From positions 1 to 64,000 of the forward strand of contig NZ_JAENIJ010000015.1 of the NCBI RefSeq assembly GCF_016595435.1: 64,000 nt of DNA, read 5' to 3'. Source of the stretch: Luteolibacter pohnpeiensis. Lineage in GTDB: Bacteria > Verrucomicrobiota > Verrucomicrobiia > Verrucomicrobiales > Akkermansiaceae. The translations under genes were made by a program, and so were the position numbers. The notes beneath the pieces were generated by a model. That model was not told where the DNA came from. It saw nothing but the letters and a program-made list of their open reading frames with translations, and ran no database searches. This document shows, piece by piece, positions 17,244 through 26,085 of the stretch (within the stretch, counting starts at the first letter, position 1; every line of letters starts with the position of its first letter).

Positions 17244-19274
17244 ATGACCTTACAGATCAAAACAGTATCCATGGTGACCGGCGGCAGCTTGTTGATAGCC
17301 GGACTAGCAAGCGGCCAAGATGTTGAACTGGAAGCGCTTACCGTTTCCGCAAGTCGGTTGAGCGCGACCCTTCAAGAATTGGCCCAACCCGCGACAGTCG
17401 TCGAAGGCAAGGAACTCCAGCTCACTTTACAACCCACTCTGGGTGAAACGCTTTCGAAAGAGCCTGGGGTCCGGTCGACTTACTTCGGACCTGGCGCAAG
17501 CCGTCCGGTAATTCGCGGCATGGATGGCGACCGGATCCGAATTCTTCAAAACGGGCTGAACACGATTGATGCTTCCGCCACCAGCGTTGACCACGCCGTC
17601 AGCTTTGATCCGGTAAGTGTCTCTAAAATCGAGGTCGTCCGCGGCCCCGCAACGGTGCTGTTCGGACCTAACGCCATTGGCGGAGTGGTGAACGTCGTCG
17701 ACGGTCGGATTCCTAGCGAACGCATCGACGAACCGATCCGGGGCAGTCTGAGCAGCCGCTACAGTTCGGCAGACGATGGCATCGGCGGCGATTTCCAACT
17801 CGAAGGCGGCTACAAGGGTTTCGCTTGGCACCTCGAAGGATACAAACGGGAAGTCGATAACCTCAGCATCCCGGGCTACGCACGCTCCAAGCGACTGCGT
17901 GACATCGATCCACTGCCAGCCGGTGAATCGGAGGAGAAGGATGAGCTCGGAAACAGCTATTCGAACACCGAAGGCTTCTCTGGCGGCGGCTCTTATGTAT
18001 GGGATGGTGGCTATTTCGGCCTCGCCTATTCCGGGTTCGACGCAGATTACGGCTCCCCGGCGGAAAAAGACGTAAGCATCGATCTCCGCCAGCGCCGTTG
18101 GGATTTCCAAGGGGCGCTGTATGATCCATTCAAGGGCATCAAGGAGCTGAAATACCGCTTTGCCACATCCGATTACGAGCACACCGAATACGAGGATGGC
18201 GAGCCTGGCACCACCTTCAGCAACGAAGGTTATGACGGCCGCATTGAGCTTTCGCACGACCAGTGGGGCCCCTTGCAAGGAACCTTCGGAGCTCAATCGC
18301 AACGCAGCGATTTCGAAGCAGTCGGCGATGAAAAATTCCTGCCCCGTGTGCTGACCCGCACCAATTCGCTGTTTGCTTTCGAAGAAATGCAGCTCAACAA
18401 CGACTTCCGTCTGGAAGGTGGCCTGCGCTACGACAACGTTTCTGCGGATGCCGATCAAGACTCGGACTTTGGTCCTGCACGAGATCGCAGCTTCGACAAT
18501 TTCAGCGGATCACTCGGAGTGGTTTACACCCCGAACGATGACTACGTGGTGGCCCTTTCTTCCTCTTGGACCGAGCGCGCGCCGACCTATCAAGAGCTCT
18601 ATGCCGATGGCCCGCACGTCGCAACCGGCGCTTATGAAGTCGGGGATGATTCCCTTTCACCGGAAGAAGCGCTGGGATTTGACCTTTCGCTGCGCAAGGT
18701 CACAGGACGGGTGACCGGCGGCGTTACCGCATTTTACACCCACTTCAACCGGTTCATCGGCCAATTCCCAACCGGTAACATCGAAGACGGATTACCCGAA
18801 TATGCTTACCGTTCTACCGGGGCTGAGTTCTTCGGCGGGGAGCTAGAAACGACCTTCCATTTGCTGCAGCCGGCGACAACTGACACGACCGATCTCGATC
18901 AGCTGAATCTGGAACTCAAGGCGGATTACGTGCAGGCGAACGATACCAAAACCGGCGATCCACTGCCCCGGATTTCACCTTTCCACGCCAGCGCGGCGCT
19001 CGACTACAAAACCGGCCCGTTTGGCGCACGAGTCGAAAGCATCTTCTCCGCACGGCAAAATGAAACCGCTGATAACGAACTGCCAACCGACAGCTACGTC
19101 ATGTTCAACGCGGCGCTGACCTACACGCTCAACAGCAAATACACCACGACCGACTTTTACATCAAAGGCGTCAACCTGACCAATGAAGAAGCCCGTGAGC
19201 ACACTTCCTTCCTCAAGGACAGCGCACCTTTGGGCGGTCGCGGCGTCGTCGCAGGCGTTAAAATGAGTTTCTGA
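17244..19274 (+). CDS. TonB-dependent outer-membrane receptor, ZnuD-like
   Basis: This 676-residue protein has a signal peptide ending near GLASGQ, a plug domain (LSATLQELAQPATVV, VIRGMDGDRIRILQNG, SVSKIEVVRGPATVLFG) and a beta-barrel ending in the typical C-terminal aromatic (VKMSF). The plug segment around DASATSVDHAVSFDP is characteristic of the ZnuD group that imports zinc or heme. A TonB box is possible in LEALTVSA. No zinc ABC transporter or Zur gene is in the window. The 195-bp upstream region is AT-rich near the start (for example ttgcattaacaattgac), where a metal-responsive operator would sit, but I cannot identify a box. Confidence 0.9.
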   Translation: MTLQIKTVSMVTGGSLLIAGLASGQDVELEALTVSASRLSATLQELAQPATVVEGKELQLTLQPTLGETLSKEPGVRSTYFGPGASRPVIRGMDGDRIRILQNGLNTIDASATSVDHAVSFDPVSVSKIEVVRGPATVLFGPNAIGGVVNVVDGRIPSERIDEPIRGSLSSRYSSADDGIGGDFQLEGGYKGFAWHLEGYKREVDNLSIPGYARSKRLRDIDPLPAGESEEKDELGNSYSNTEGFSGGGSYVWDGGYFGLAYSGFDADYGSPAEKDVSIDLRQRRWDFQGALYDPFKGIKELKYRFATSDYEHTEYEDGEPGTTFSNEGYDGRIELSHDQWGPLQGTFGAQSQRSDFEAVGDEKFLPRVLTRTNSLFAFEEMQLNNDFRLEGGLRYDNVSADADQDSDFGPARDRSFDNFSGSLGVVYTPNDDYVVALSSSWTERAPTYQELYADGPHVATGAYEVGDDSLSPEEALGFDLSLRKVTGRVTGGVTAFYTHFNRFIGQFPTGNIEDGLPEYAYRSTGAEFFGGELETTFHLLQPATTDTTDLDQLNLELKADYVQANDTKTGDPLPRISPFHASAALDYKTGPFGARVESIFSARQNETADNELPTDSYVMFNAALTYTLNSKYTTTDFYIKGVNLTNEEAREHTSFLKDSAPLGGRGVVAGVKMSF

Positions 19275-19287
19275 AAAATCAGAACCT

Positions 19288-19818
19288 TCAAGCCGGAACC
19301 TTTTCCCAGGACTTCAGGAATTCCTCGATTTCCCGGGAAACGGTTTCGCACCGTTTATCCCATTTGCCGGTGCAGCGGAGAACCATGACTGACTCGCGCA
19401 GCCCGCTGAAACGGATTTCCTCCGCACCGGCACTTCTCAAATCCTCCAACTCCGCACGGAGAACTTCGAAGAACGCGAGTTCGTAACCGGAACCTGCTTC
19501 GATCGCAGCTCTGACCAAGGAGACCGTTACAGGGGGAGCCAGCGGCCTGAGCTCTTCCGCAATCCGCTCGCAACCAATCTTCACCAACATTTTCCGCACC
19601 TTGTCGAAGAGATCCTCGATTTGGAGCAAACGAAGCGGGCACTTCGTCTCAAGGTATTCCACCACTCCACTGCGGATTTCCACAATGAATGGAAAATCCG
19701 GATGGTTCGCCGCACTCGCAGCGCGCCGAAGCGAGTCGTCCAACCATGCGGTGCCATAATCAATCACTTGATAGCGGCCGATTTGTAACGCAGGGCGATT
19801 GCCAATGAAGGAGATCAC
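19288..19818 (-). CDS. Uncharacterised protein downstream of nrdR, possibly with an ATP-cone-like half
   Basis: The protein is not one I recognise. From a GTG at 19818 it has 176 residues; the frame is open further upstream to 19935, overlapping the end of nrdR, and no start has a ribosome site, so the N-terminus is uncertain. The middle (about 50-110) has an EIRSGVVEYL strand and a helical stretch IEDLFDKVRKMLVKIGCERIAEEL that resembles, by eye, the second half of an ATP-cone domain like that in NrdR and ribonucleotide reductases. It follows nrdR on the same strand, which would fit a nucleotide-sensing partner. This link is a hypothesis. Confidence 0.6.
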   Translation of the reverse strand: MISFIGNRPALQIGRYQVIDYGTAWLDDSLRRAASAANHPDFPFIVEIRSGVVEYLETKCPLRLLQIEDLFDKVRKMLVKIGCERIAEELRPLAPPVTVSLVRAAIEAGSGYELAFFEVLRAELEDLRSAGAEEIRFSGLRESVMVLRCTGKWDKRCETVSREIEEFLKSWEKVPA

Positions 19819-19900
19819 GGAGAATGGGAGGGGTCGTTCTGGGTGAGGCTGGTTGGGGGTTTGAGTGAAACAGTGGGACGAAAGGGACTTTGGGTTAACG

Positions 19901-20392
19901 TCAATCCTTGAAAAGGCGCCGCTGGAACGGATCACGCGCAGCGTGATTCGAAAGCGACTGAATTTCGGCGATGAACTCGTTCACGTCTTCGAACTGACGA
20001 TACACGGATACATAACGAACGTAGGCTACCGGGTCAATCTGATGTAGCTTATCCATCACTTTACCACCGATGATCGCCGAGGGAACCTCGCTGAGATGAT
20101 CCTTGTGCAGGTCAGTAAGGATTTCCTCAACGGCGCGGTCAAGCCGATCCATGGAAACAGGCCTTTTTTCGCAGGCCTTGATCAGCCCGCTCATGAGCTT
20201 TTCCCGGTTCAGGGCTTCCCGGACGCCATCACGCTTGATGACGCGGAGTTCAGTTCTTTCGATTTGTTCGTAAGTGGTGTAGCGGTAGGAGCAGTTCAGG
20301 CACTCGCGGCGACGGCGGATCGAGGTTCCATCCTTCGACGCTCGCGAATCGAGAACCCTGTCTTTAATAGAACCGCATTGGACGCAACGCAT
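19901..20392 (-). CDS. nrdR: Transcriptional repressor NrdR
   Basis: NrdR represses ribonucleotide reductase operons when its ATP-cone is loaded with dATP/ATP. The 163 residues have the N-terminal zinc ribbon (MRCVQCGS ... ECLNCSYRYTTYE) and the ATP-cone beginning VIKRDGVREALNREKLMSGL. Family alignment fixes the start at MRCVQCG, an ATG at 20392; the open frame 21 codons upstream is not conserved. Immediately upstream of the start the coding strand is very C-rich (CCGTTCCCCCC), a feature shared with the ECF sigma gene. No ribonucleotide reductase gene is in the window. Confidence 0.95.
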   Translation of the reverse strand: MRCVQCGSIKDRVLDSRASKDGTSIRRRRECLNCSYRYTTYEQIERTELRVIKRDGVREALNREKLMSGLIKACEKRPVSMDRLDRAVEEILTDLHKDHLSEVPSAIIGGKVMDKLHQIDPVAYVRYVSVYRQFEDVNEFIAEIQSLSNHAARDPFQRRLFKD

Positions 20393-20596
20393 AATAAAGG
20401 GAGGGGGGAACGGAGAAACCCATACTGAATCAAGATGTGGTATAGTCAACTTCAAAACAGCCTCGCATTTAGTTACAGAAGCGTTGAATTATCGATTTAG
20501 CTCATTCAATCATTTGAAAAATACCACCGATTTGACTATCGGCCAACGAGTTATGTAAGCAAAACCCCTACATAGGATAGGCTATTATTTTATGAG

Positions 20597-21205
20597 TTAA
20601 AAACTCCGACGTCCCTGCAAGGCTCGCATGAGTGTCAGTTCATCAGCGTGTTCCAGTCCTCCACCCGCAGGTAGCCCTTGAGCAATCCGGGTAATTCGGC
20701 AGTTCTTGCCACGAAGCATGTCGGCCAAATAATTAGCAGTCGCCTCCCCTTCCACATCAGATCCCAGGGCAAGTATTATCTCCACTTCGGAACGATGAGC
20801 ATCAATACGCTGCAATAGTTGTGAGATATTTAGATCCTCAGGTGATACCCGATCAAGCGGTGAAAGTTTACCGCCTAAACAATGATAACGACCATTAAAT
20901 GAACCGGAACGCTCCAGGGGCAACACATCTGTCGCCTGCTCGACAACGCAGATCATCTGGTCATCCCGCTTCAAATCATCACAGACCGAGCAAAAACTTT
21001 TCGTCGCGAAGAATCCACAAATCGGGCACGCCACGATGGATTCTTTTGCATGCAGCAAGGCCTGGGAAAGTGCGGCAGGCTCCGCCTTCGGGCTTTGCAG
21101 AAACCACACGGCCATGCGCTCCGCGCTACGCGGGCCGATTCCAGGCAGCCGCTTAAGCTCGGCGATCAACGCCTTGACCGGTTCAGGAAAATCCACACGT
21201 GCCAT
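20597..21205 (-). CDS. recR: Recombination mediator protein RecR
   Basis: RecR works with RecO/RecF to load RecA at gaps. The 202 residues include the helix-hairpin-helix LPGIGPRSAERMA, a C4 zinc finger (CPICGFFATKSFCSVC at about 57-72) and a Toprim domain (VVEQATDVLPLE ... LALGSDVEGEATANYL). Length matches the family. It is the last gene of a run bcp-membrane protein-recR, with a 3-bp gap to the upstream gene. A 204-bp AT-rich gap separates its end from nrdR. Confidence 0.95.
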   Translation of the reverse strand: MARVDFPEPVKALIAELKRLPGIGPRSAERMAVWFLQSPKAEPAALSQALLHAKESIVACPICGFFATKSFCSVCDDLKRDDQMICVVEQATDVLPLERSGSFNGRYHCLGGKLSPLDRVSPEDLNISQLLQRIDAHRSEVEIILALGSDVEGEATANYLADMLRGKNCRITRIAQGLPAGGGLEHADELTLMRALQGRRSF

Positions 21206-21208
21206 AAA

Positions 21209-21640
21209 TCAATCCTCTCCGGGCATCCGGTGTTTACCGACATAGACCATCGCGCAGATTCCGGACCAGAGACCGGCGATGAATGGCGCGGCGATTTTTG
21301 GTTCATAGGAAGCCAAAATCAGCACCGGCACCCAGAAAATGATCAACCCCAACGCAACCAGCCAGAAAATCCAGCGCCGCCAATTCCCACGGATCGCGAG
21401 GATCGAAGCCGCGATACCGTACGAGACGATCAAGGTGAAACCCCAAACCTGCCATGCGGGAAGCAGGTTCGAAAACGATAGGTGGATTCCTGATGAAAGT
21501 TTCGCCACCAGCATCAGATCCAGCCGCTCAAGCAAATGCAGCAGCGCGAAACCACCGGTCAGCAACATCGCGAGGCTACCAATGACAAGAGACGCGGCAG
21601 CCACGTGTCCGTCAGGTTTGGGGGAGGATTTCGAAGTCAT
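21209..21640 (-). CDS. Hypothetical small membrane protein between bcp and recR
   Basis: The 143-residue protein has four predicted transmembrane segments: about 16-36 (AASLVIGSLAMLLTGGFALL), 64-83, 88-110 and 115-133. No catalytic motif or family is apparent. Spacing of 3 bp to recR and 9 bp from bcp indicates co-transcription. Function is unknown. Confidence 0.7.
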   Translation of the reverse strand: MTSKSSPKPDGHVAAASLVIGSLAMLLTGGFALLHLLERLDLMLVAKLSSGIHLSFSNLLPAWQVWGFTLIVSYGIAASILAIRGNWRRWIFWLVALGLIIFWVPVLILASYEPKIAAPFIAGLWSGICAMVYVGKHRMPGED

Positions 21641-21649
21641 GGGGTCAAT

Positions 21650-22120
21650 TCAACCTAGTGCCTGGAGCAGCAAATCATAGTGCTTCGCCGGAGATACTTT
21701 TTCCAAAATGGTGGCGATCTTTCCCTCTTCATCAATGATGAACGTGGAGCGCTCAATCCCCATGAATTTCTTGCCGAGCATGGATTTCTCAACCCACACC
21801 CCATAATTCCGAACGATCTCGCCGCTTTCATCCGCAATCAACGGATAGGGCAACGAGCGTTTCCCGATGAATTTTTGGTGGCTTTGGACGGAGTCTCCAC
21901 TGATGCCATAAATCCTGGCCTTGTTCGCAATGGCGTCCCAGCCGTCTCGCAAAGCGCAGGCCTGCATGGTGCAACCAGGCGTGTTGTCGCGCGGGTAAAA
22001 CACCAAAACCACCTTCTCCCCTTTCAAATCTGACAGGGTGACGGATTCCGCCTCACCACCCGCGACCACCGCGACCGGCGCGGTGAAATCTGGAGCCAAT
22101 GTGCCGACCTTGGGTTTCAT
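21650..22120 (-). CDS. bcp: Thioredoxin-dependent peroxiredoxin, BCP/PrxQ type
   Basis: This 156-residue cytoplasmic peroxidase reduces hydroperoxides. It has the PrxQ pair of cysteines five residues apart in NTPGCTMQACALRD (peroxidatic and resolving), preceded by LVFYPRDN, and the IERSTFIIDEEGKI strand. It is the first gene of the run ending in recR and is divergent from the phosphatidyltransferase gene, leaving an 89-bp shared upstream region. It is one of two peroxiredoxins in the window. Confidence 0.93.
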   Translation of the reverse strand: MKPKVGTLAPDFTAPVAVVAGGEAESVTLSDLKGEKVVLVFYPRDNTPGCTMQACALRDGWDAIANKARIYGISGDSVQSHQKFIGKRSLPYPLIADESGEIVRNYGVWVEKSMLGKKFMGIERSTFIIDEEGKIATILEKVSPAKHYDLLLQALG

Positions 22121-22209
22121 GCCGCGAGTTTCACCAATTCCCGGCGCGACGCAACCTCAGCGTGAAGTTTCGAGTTTCGCAGGCGCATCGGCTCTGCTTC
22201 ATTCAGGGT

Positions 22210-22797
22210 GTGACGCTTGCCAGTAAAATCACCCTGCTGCGACTGCTTTTGGTGCCCGTTTTCGGCTACCTTGCGGTCAGGTATGGTCACAGCGTCGATG
22301 CTGGAAATGCCTCTGAATCGACCCGTTGGGCAGCGCTGGCCGTTTTCGTCACGGCCTCTGCAAGCGATGGCCTCGATGGCTGGATTGCGCGCCGGTTTAA
22401 CCAAAAATCGAAATTCGGCGCTTTCATCGATCCCATCGCGGATAAATCGCTGCTTCTCACCGCCGTCATCACCCTCAGTCTGGTCGATTGGGGGCCGGAT
22501 GGCTGGCGCCTGCCCATCTGGTTTCCGATGCTCCTCATCCTCCGCGACTGTGTGATCCTGGGCGGCATCACCATTCTTTATTTTCTCCGCAGCCGGGTAA
22601 AAATCGCACCTCACTGGAGCGGCAAAGTCTGCACCGTGACGCAGATGTTCGCCATTGGCTGGGTCATGCTGAAGGTCGTGCCTTTTTCGCCCATTTATCC
22701 CTGCCTGGTGGCCGCGGTCTTCACCGTGTGGTCCACCGTGGCGTATGTCCGGCGTGGAATCGAAATTCTTCGCACCGATCCAACTTCAGCAGCCTGA
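22210..22797 (+). CDS. pgsA: CDP-alcohol phosphatidyltransferase (PgsA-like)
   Basis: The enzyme transfers a phosphatidyl group from CDP-diacylglycerol to an alcohol, probably glycerol-3-phosphate, in the inner membrane. The family signature DG-x2-AR-x8-G-x3-D-x3-D is complete in DGLDGWIAR ... FGAFIDPIADK (about residues 55-81). Several hydrophobic helices follow. I start at the GTG at 22210 (VTLASKITLLRLLL), where family similarity begins and a CAGGG lies just upstream; the open frame extends to 22099 with unconserved residues. The PgsA assignment rather than another alcohol acceptor is probable but not certain. Confidence 0.82.
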   Translation: MTLASKITLLRLLLVPVFGYLAVRYGHSVDAGNASESTRWAALAVFVTASASDGLDGWIARRFNQKSKFGAFIDPIADKSLLLTAVITLSLVDWGPDGWRLPIWFPMLLILRDCVILGGITILYFLRSRVKIAPHWSGKVCTVTQMFAIGWVMLKVVPFSPIYPCLVAAVFTVWSTVAYVRRGIEILRTDPTSAA

Positions 22798-22812
22798 TCG
22801 AGAACCGCTAAC

Positions 22813-23478
22813 TCAGTCCGGCAACTTGATTTTCTCCCCCATGTGCTGGGGTCGGGTGTTGAGAAAATGCACGTCCAGCCACATCTGCACCCGCGCGGCG
22901 ACTTCCCTCAACTGCGTTCTCAATCCAAATTTCGCACTCACATCACGGGCATTGAATCCGTAGGCCTCGATGCCATTGGCCTGAGCCAAATAGATCGCCC
23001 GCTCGTTGTGAAATTTCTGACTGAGAAATAGCACCGGCTCGGCGCCGAAAATCTCCTTCGCCCGCACCACCGAATCCAGCGTGCGCAGACCCGCGTAATC
23101 GCACACGATCCGATCCGCCGGGACGCCGCGGGCGATCAATGCCTGCTTCATTTTCTCCGGTTCGTTGTAGTAACGGGTCCGGTTGTCGCCGGAAACGATC
23201 AGAGTATCCAGCTTGCCCGCTTTCCAAACTTTCTCCGCAGCATCGATCCGGTAACGAAAATATGGATTTTCCCGACCATTGACCCGATCGGTCGTGCCAA
23301 AAACCAGACCGACTTTTCCTTTCGGCAAAGCATTCACATCCGTGAAAATGCGGCCACGTGAGGCCCAAATTGCCGATACATAAGTGTAGCTGATCAACCC
23401 GACCCCAAACAGTGCCGTCAAAACACCGAGCACGCAGATCCGCTTAATCCACGATCTGATTTTCGGCCGCTTTTTCAT
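22813..23478 (-). CDS. sanA: SanA/YdcF-type envelope protein (DUF218)
   Basis: The 221-residue protein has a basic N-terminus and one membrane anchor (about 13-35), then a DUF218 domain: VGLVFGTTDRVNG, YFRYRIDAAEKVWKAG, LIVSGDNRTRYYNEP, ADRIVCDYAGLRTLDSVVRA and FLSQKFHNERAIYLA. This matches SanA, the E. coli envelope protein linked to vancomycin exclusion. The biochemical activity is unknown. Its start overlaps the end of the lipid-kinase gene by 4 bp. Confidence 0.85.
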   Translation of the reverse strand: MKKRPKIRSWIKRICVLGVLTALFGVGLISYTYVSAIWASRGRIFTDVNALPKGKVGLVFGTTDRVNGRENPYFRYRIDAAEKVWKAGKLDTLIVSGDNRTRYYNEPEKMKQALIARGVPADRIVCDYAGLRTLDSVVRAKEIFGAEPVLFLSQKFHNERAIYLAQANGIEAYGFNARDVSAKFGLRTQLREVAARVQMWLDVHFLNTRPQHMGEKIKLPD

Positions 23479-24458
23479 CCCACACGTGGTGCTTGGAACT
23501 CAGCGGGACGGCGCGGCCATTGCAGCAATGCTTTCACCGCTTCGGCAAACCAACTGACGGTCGGTGTTTCCGGCGCGATCACCCGCAAGCGGCATGAGCT
23601 TTCGGCAAATCGAATCTCGCGTGATCGCCCTAACAAATCCCCATCCACTTCGACCGGCACCTCGCGATCGACCACAACCTTGAACTCCTCCGCCTGGAAA
23701 TAAACGGTGGAATCCGCGAGATCCATTCCGCCTTGAGCGAGGCCACGCAGTGAGTCCAGGACCAAACGATAGCCGGCTTCCTTGAAAACCAGAACGTCCA
23801 ATTTCGAGTCACGATTGTCCGCATTCCGGAACAACCTGAATTGCCCGCCGTAAAGGGAACCATTTCCCGCCAAAACGGCCACTCCCTCTTCACGGCGGCC
23901 ATCCGAGCAGATCACCTCCATCTTCGGCGGGCGTTCTCCGAGGACTTTCACCGCAGCTAGCAAATAAGCGAGCGGCCCCAACATTTTTTTCGACTCCCAG
24001 GTCGTTTCCTCGATCACCATGGCGTCGAACCCAACCCCCGCCATCTGGATAAACGGTGCGCCATTCGCTTGGAATAAATCCACTTCACGAACCAAACCCT
24101 TTTCCAAAATTTCGAACGCGCGGGTCAGGTTGTCCCACGGAATTCCCAGCTCACGAGCGAAGACATTCATTGTTCCGGCCGGCAAGACACCAAGGATGGT
24201 GCTGGAGCCAGCCAATCCTTTTACCACGCCATTCAGGGTCCCATCTCCTCCGGCAGCGACGACGATGGGCTCGCCAGCGGCGGCAAAGCGCGCGGCCAGT
24301 TCCCGGGCTTCATCCGCATGATTGGTCGCATAGAGCGCAAACCGGTTTGCCCGCTCCATCAGGAATCGCAAAGTCCGCTGGCCGCGCTGACTGCGCGCCT
24401 TCGGATTGAAAATGAGTGGATATCGAGGCAGAGTGCCCATGGCCGATTCTTCGCCCAT
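23475..24458 (-). CDS. Diacylglycerol/lipid kinase family protein
   Basis: The protein has 327 residues with the DAGK catalytic domain: LIFNPKARSQRG, the nucleotide-binding VVAAGGDGTLNGVV (about 68-81) and LGVLPAGTMNVFARELG, and a second domain with FDAMVIEETTWESKK and LYGGQFRLF. It belongs to the YegS/BmrU/DgkB group that phosphorylates diacylglycerol or related lipids at the membrane. It is coupled by overlap to sanA; 128 bp separate it from maf upstream. Confidence 0.88.
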   Translation of the reverse strand: MGEESAMGTLPRYPLIFNPKARSQRGQRTLRFLMERANRFALYATNHADEARELAARFAAAGEPIVVAAGGDGTLNGVVKGLAGSSTILGVLPAGTMNVFARELGIPWDNLTRAFEILEKGLVREVDLFQANGAPFIQMAGVGFDAMVIEETTWESKKMLGPLAYLLAAVKVLGERPPKMEVICSDGRREEGVAVLAGNGSLYGGQFRLFRNADNRDSKLDVLVFKEAGYRLVLDSLRGLAQGGMDLADSTVYFQAEEFKVVVDREVPVEVDGDLLGRSREIRFAESSCRLRVIAPETPTVSWFAEAVKALLQWPRRPAEFQAPRVG

Positions 24459-24559
24459 CCAGCCAGGATTCGCAATGCCATTCCCTCCCCGAACTGATGA
24501 GATAGGGAGTAAAACCCCATCAATTCCCTACCGGGCCTGCCAAATCAGCCACCGGACGC

Positions 24560-24578
24560 AATCGTGGAGATCACGATT
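24560..24578 (-). terminator. Short hairpin after maf
   Basis: AATCGTG (24560-24566) pairs with CACGATT (24572-24578) around a 5-nt loop, just downstream of the maf stop on the minus strand. The stem is only 7 bp and no U-tract follows, so it is a weak terminator candidate that would separate maf from the lipid kinase gene. Confidence 0.35.
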
Positions 24579-24586
24579 TCTCCGAC

Positions 24587-25171
24587 CTAGGCCGGATCAT
24601 GACCGATTTCCCCGGCGGCCACTTTCAAGGCCTCTAGAACTTTCCGTGTCGGCAATCCCATGACATTGTCAAATTCACCCCGGATCCCCTCAACCAGCAA
24701 ATCGCCATGTTCCTGGATGCCGTAGGCTCCTGCCTTATCGAGCGGGTTTGCGACAGAAAAATAGCGATCAATGACCTCATCATCGATGGGATGAAAAATG
24801 ACCTGCGTGAGGTCATGAAAGGTCGAGATGCGCCCCTTTGGTCCACAAATCGCCACTCCCGTGCAAACCACGTGTTCGCGACCAGAAAGCTTCTTCAAAG
24901 TCTGGCGTGCCTGCTCCAGATCCGCCGGTTTGCCGAGAGGTTCTCCATCGATGTAGACCAACGTATCCGCACCAATCACGATCGCTTCCGGATGTTCAGC
25001 CGCTACGGCTGCCGCCTTGAGTCGGGCATTTTCCTCACATAACTGCTCTAAAGGAATGGCAGCATCATGAATTTCCTCGGCGGGAGACACGATGATTTCA
25101 AAAGCAACTCCAGCCTCCGCCAAAAGTTCGCGGCGGCGGGGGGACGATGAGGCAAGCACGATTCGATTCAT
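24587..25171 (-). CDS. maf: Maf family nucleoside triphosphate pyrophosphatase
   Basis: Maf proteins hydrolyse non-canonical or canonical dNTP/NTP to monophosphates and have been linked to septum formation. The 194 residues have the P-loop-like VLASSSPRRRELL at the N-terminus, the catalytic EAIVIGADTLV and LSGREHVVCTGVAI motifs, and DKAGAYGIQEHG. The length is standard. Its start overlaps the stop of the HtrA-like gene by 4 bp, linking it to the sigma-factor cluster. Confidence 0.93.
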   Translation of the reverse strand: MNRIVLASSSPRRRELLAEAGVAFEIIVSPAEEIHDAAIPLEQLCEENARLKAAAVAAEHPEAIVIGADTLVYIDGEPLGKPADLEQARQTLKKLSGREHVVCTGVAICGPKGRISTFHDLTQVIFHPIDDEVIDRYFSVANPLDKAGAYGIQEHGDLLVEGIRGEFDNVMGLPTRKVLEALKVAAGEIGHDPA

Positions 25172-26061
25172 GGCTTTTCCACAGCAGGCTTCAGGTGGAT
25201 GTTCAACATCTGATCGCCCCGCTGGAATTTTAAAATCACTGGCTGATCCGGAACCAGATAGAAAAACGCATCCACGGCATCGGCATAGTTTTTAATCATT
25301 CGGTCGCCCACCACCACTAGAACATCATCCGCTTGCACTCCAGAATCTTTGGCAGGAGATCCTGGCAAAACGCGTACCACTTTTGCCTGGTCCGCCCCCG
25401 CTAAAAGGCTGATACCCAGCCAACCTCGCTGAAACTGACCGGTTTTTTCGACATCCCGGTAAACCCGATGCACCGCCTCGACCGGGAGAGCATACGCGCT
25501 TTGATCATCGGCAGCCTGGAACAAAATCGCATTTACCTGGTTTTTCGCATCCAGCATCGGCGTCCCAGGAGGTGGAACTTCGGGAGTAAAATCGAACTTG
25601 AGCAAGGCCAGCGGCAGCACCTTGCCGCCGATGCTTTTCACCCGCCCCTTGAAGACTGCCTGGGAGCGTTTCGCCCGCAAAGTCAGATTCGGCGACACGG
25701 GGGTTCTTCTCAGCCAGACCAACGGTTCTGAAAGCCCGAGGTTACGCGGCTTCACAAATCCGAGACCGGTGATCGGATCATACCCAGCCAAAGTTGAAGG
25801 CTTCAATTCCTCCCCGCGATGGAGTTTCAACGACTGAAGATTCGCACCCGTTGCAGCCACAAAAACAATCATGCCCCCATCGCCGATCGGGCTGGCGGCG
25901 GAGCGAGTCGGATGGTCTTTCCGGGCCGTATCAAATGTCACGCCCCACTCTGGAGAGGATGCATCAACTTGCTGAGCCGCAACGAATGAATCCGATGCAA
26001 GCAGCATCCCCATACTCACTGCAAAAGTGAGCCATGTGATCCGACATCCGAAGATCACCAT
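25168..26061 (-). CDS. Secreted HtrA-like protein with PDZ domain and degenerate protease domain
   Basis: The 297-residue protein has an N-terminal signal or anchor (ITWLTFAVSMGMLLASDSFVAAQ). The region 35-205 follows the order of a trypsin-like HtrA domain but lacks the catalytic triad: where GNSGGP is expected there is PPGTPMLDAKNQVNAI, and no HD dyad is evident. A PDZ domain follows (about 213-290: GWLGISLLAG, VVRVLPGSPAKDSGVQADDVLVVVG). It therefore probably binds peptides without cleaving them. It is downstream of an ECF sigma factor and a one-helix membrane protein, a context like rpoE-mucABCD in Pseudomonas, so a signalling role is plausible. Confidence 0.78.
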   Translation of the reverse strand: MVIFGCRITWLTFAVSMGMLLASDSFVAAQQVDASSPEWGVTFDTARKDHPTRSAASPIGDGGMIVFVAATGANLQSLKLHRGEELKPSTLAGYDPITGLGFVKPRNLGLSEPLVWLRRTPVSPNLTLRAKRSQAVFKGRVKSIGGKVLPLALLKFDFTPEVPPPGTPMLDAKNQVNAILFQAADDQSAYALPVEAVHRVYRDVEKTGQFQRGWLGISLLAGADQAKVVRVLPGSPAKDSGVQADDVLVVVGDRMIKNYADAVDAFFYLVPDQPVILKFQRGDQMLNIHLKPAVEKP

Positions 26062-26085
26062 GACGAAATTGCGTCGTATTTGATT

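Noticed and set aside
17427-18458. Long 343-codon minus-strand open frame
   Set aside because: It lies opposite the TonB receptor, which has full family support. High GC content keeps antisense frames open; the translation shows no domain pattern.
24492-24535. TAGGGAGT...AATTCCCTA inverted repeat as an operator or terminator
   Set aside because: It has one wobble and a long loop, lies upstream of the lipid kinase gene and not after a stop codon, and could be chance.
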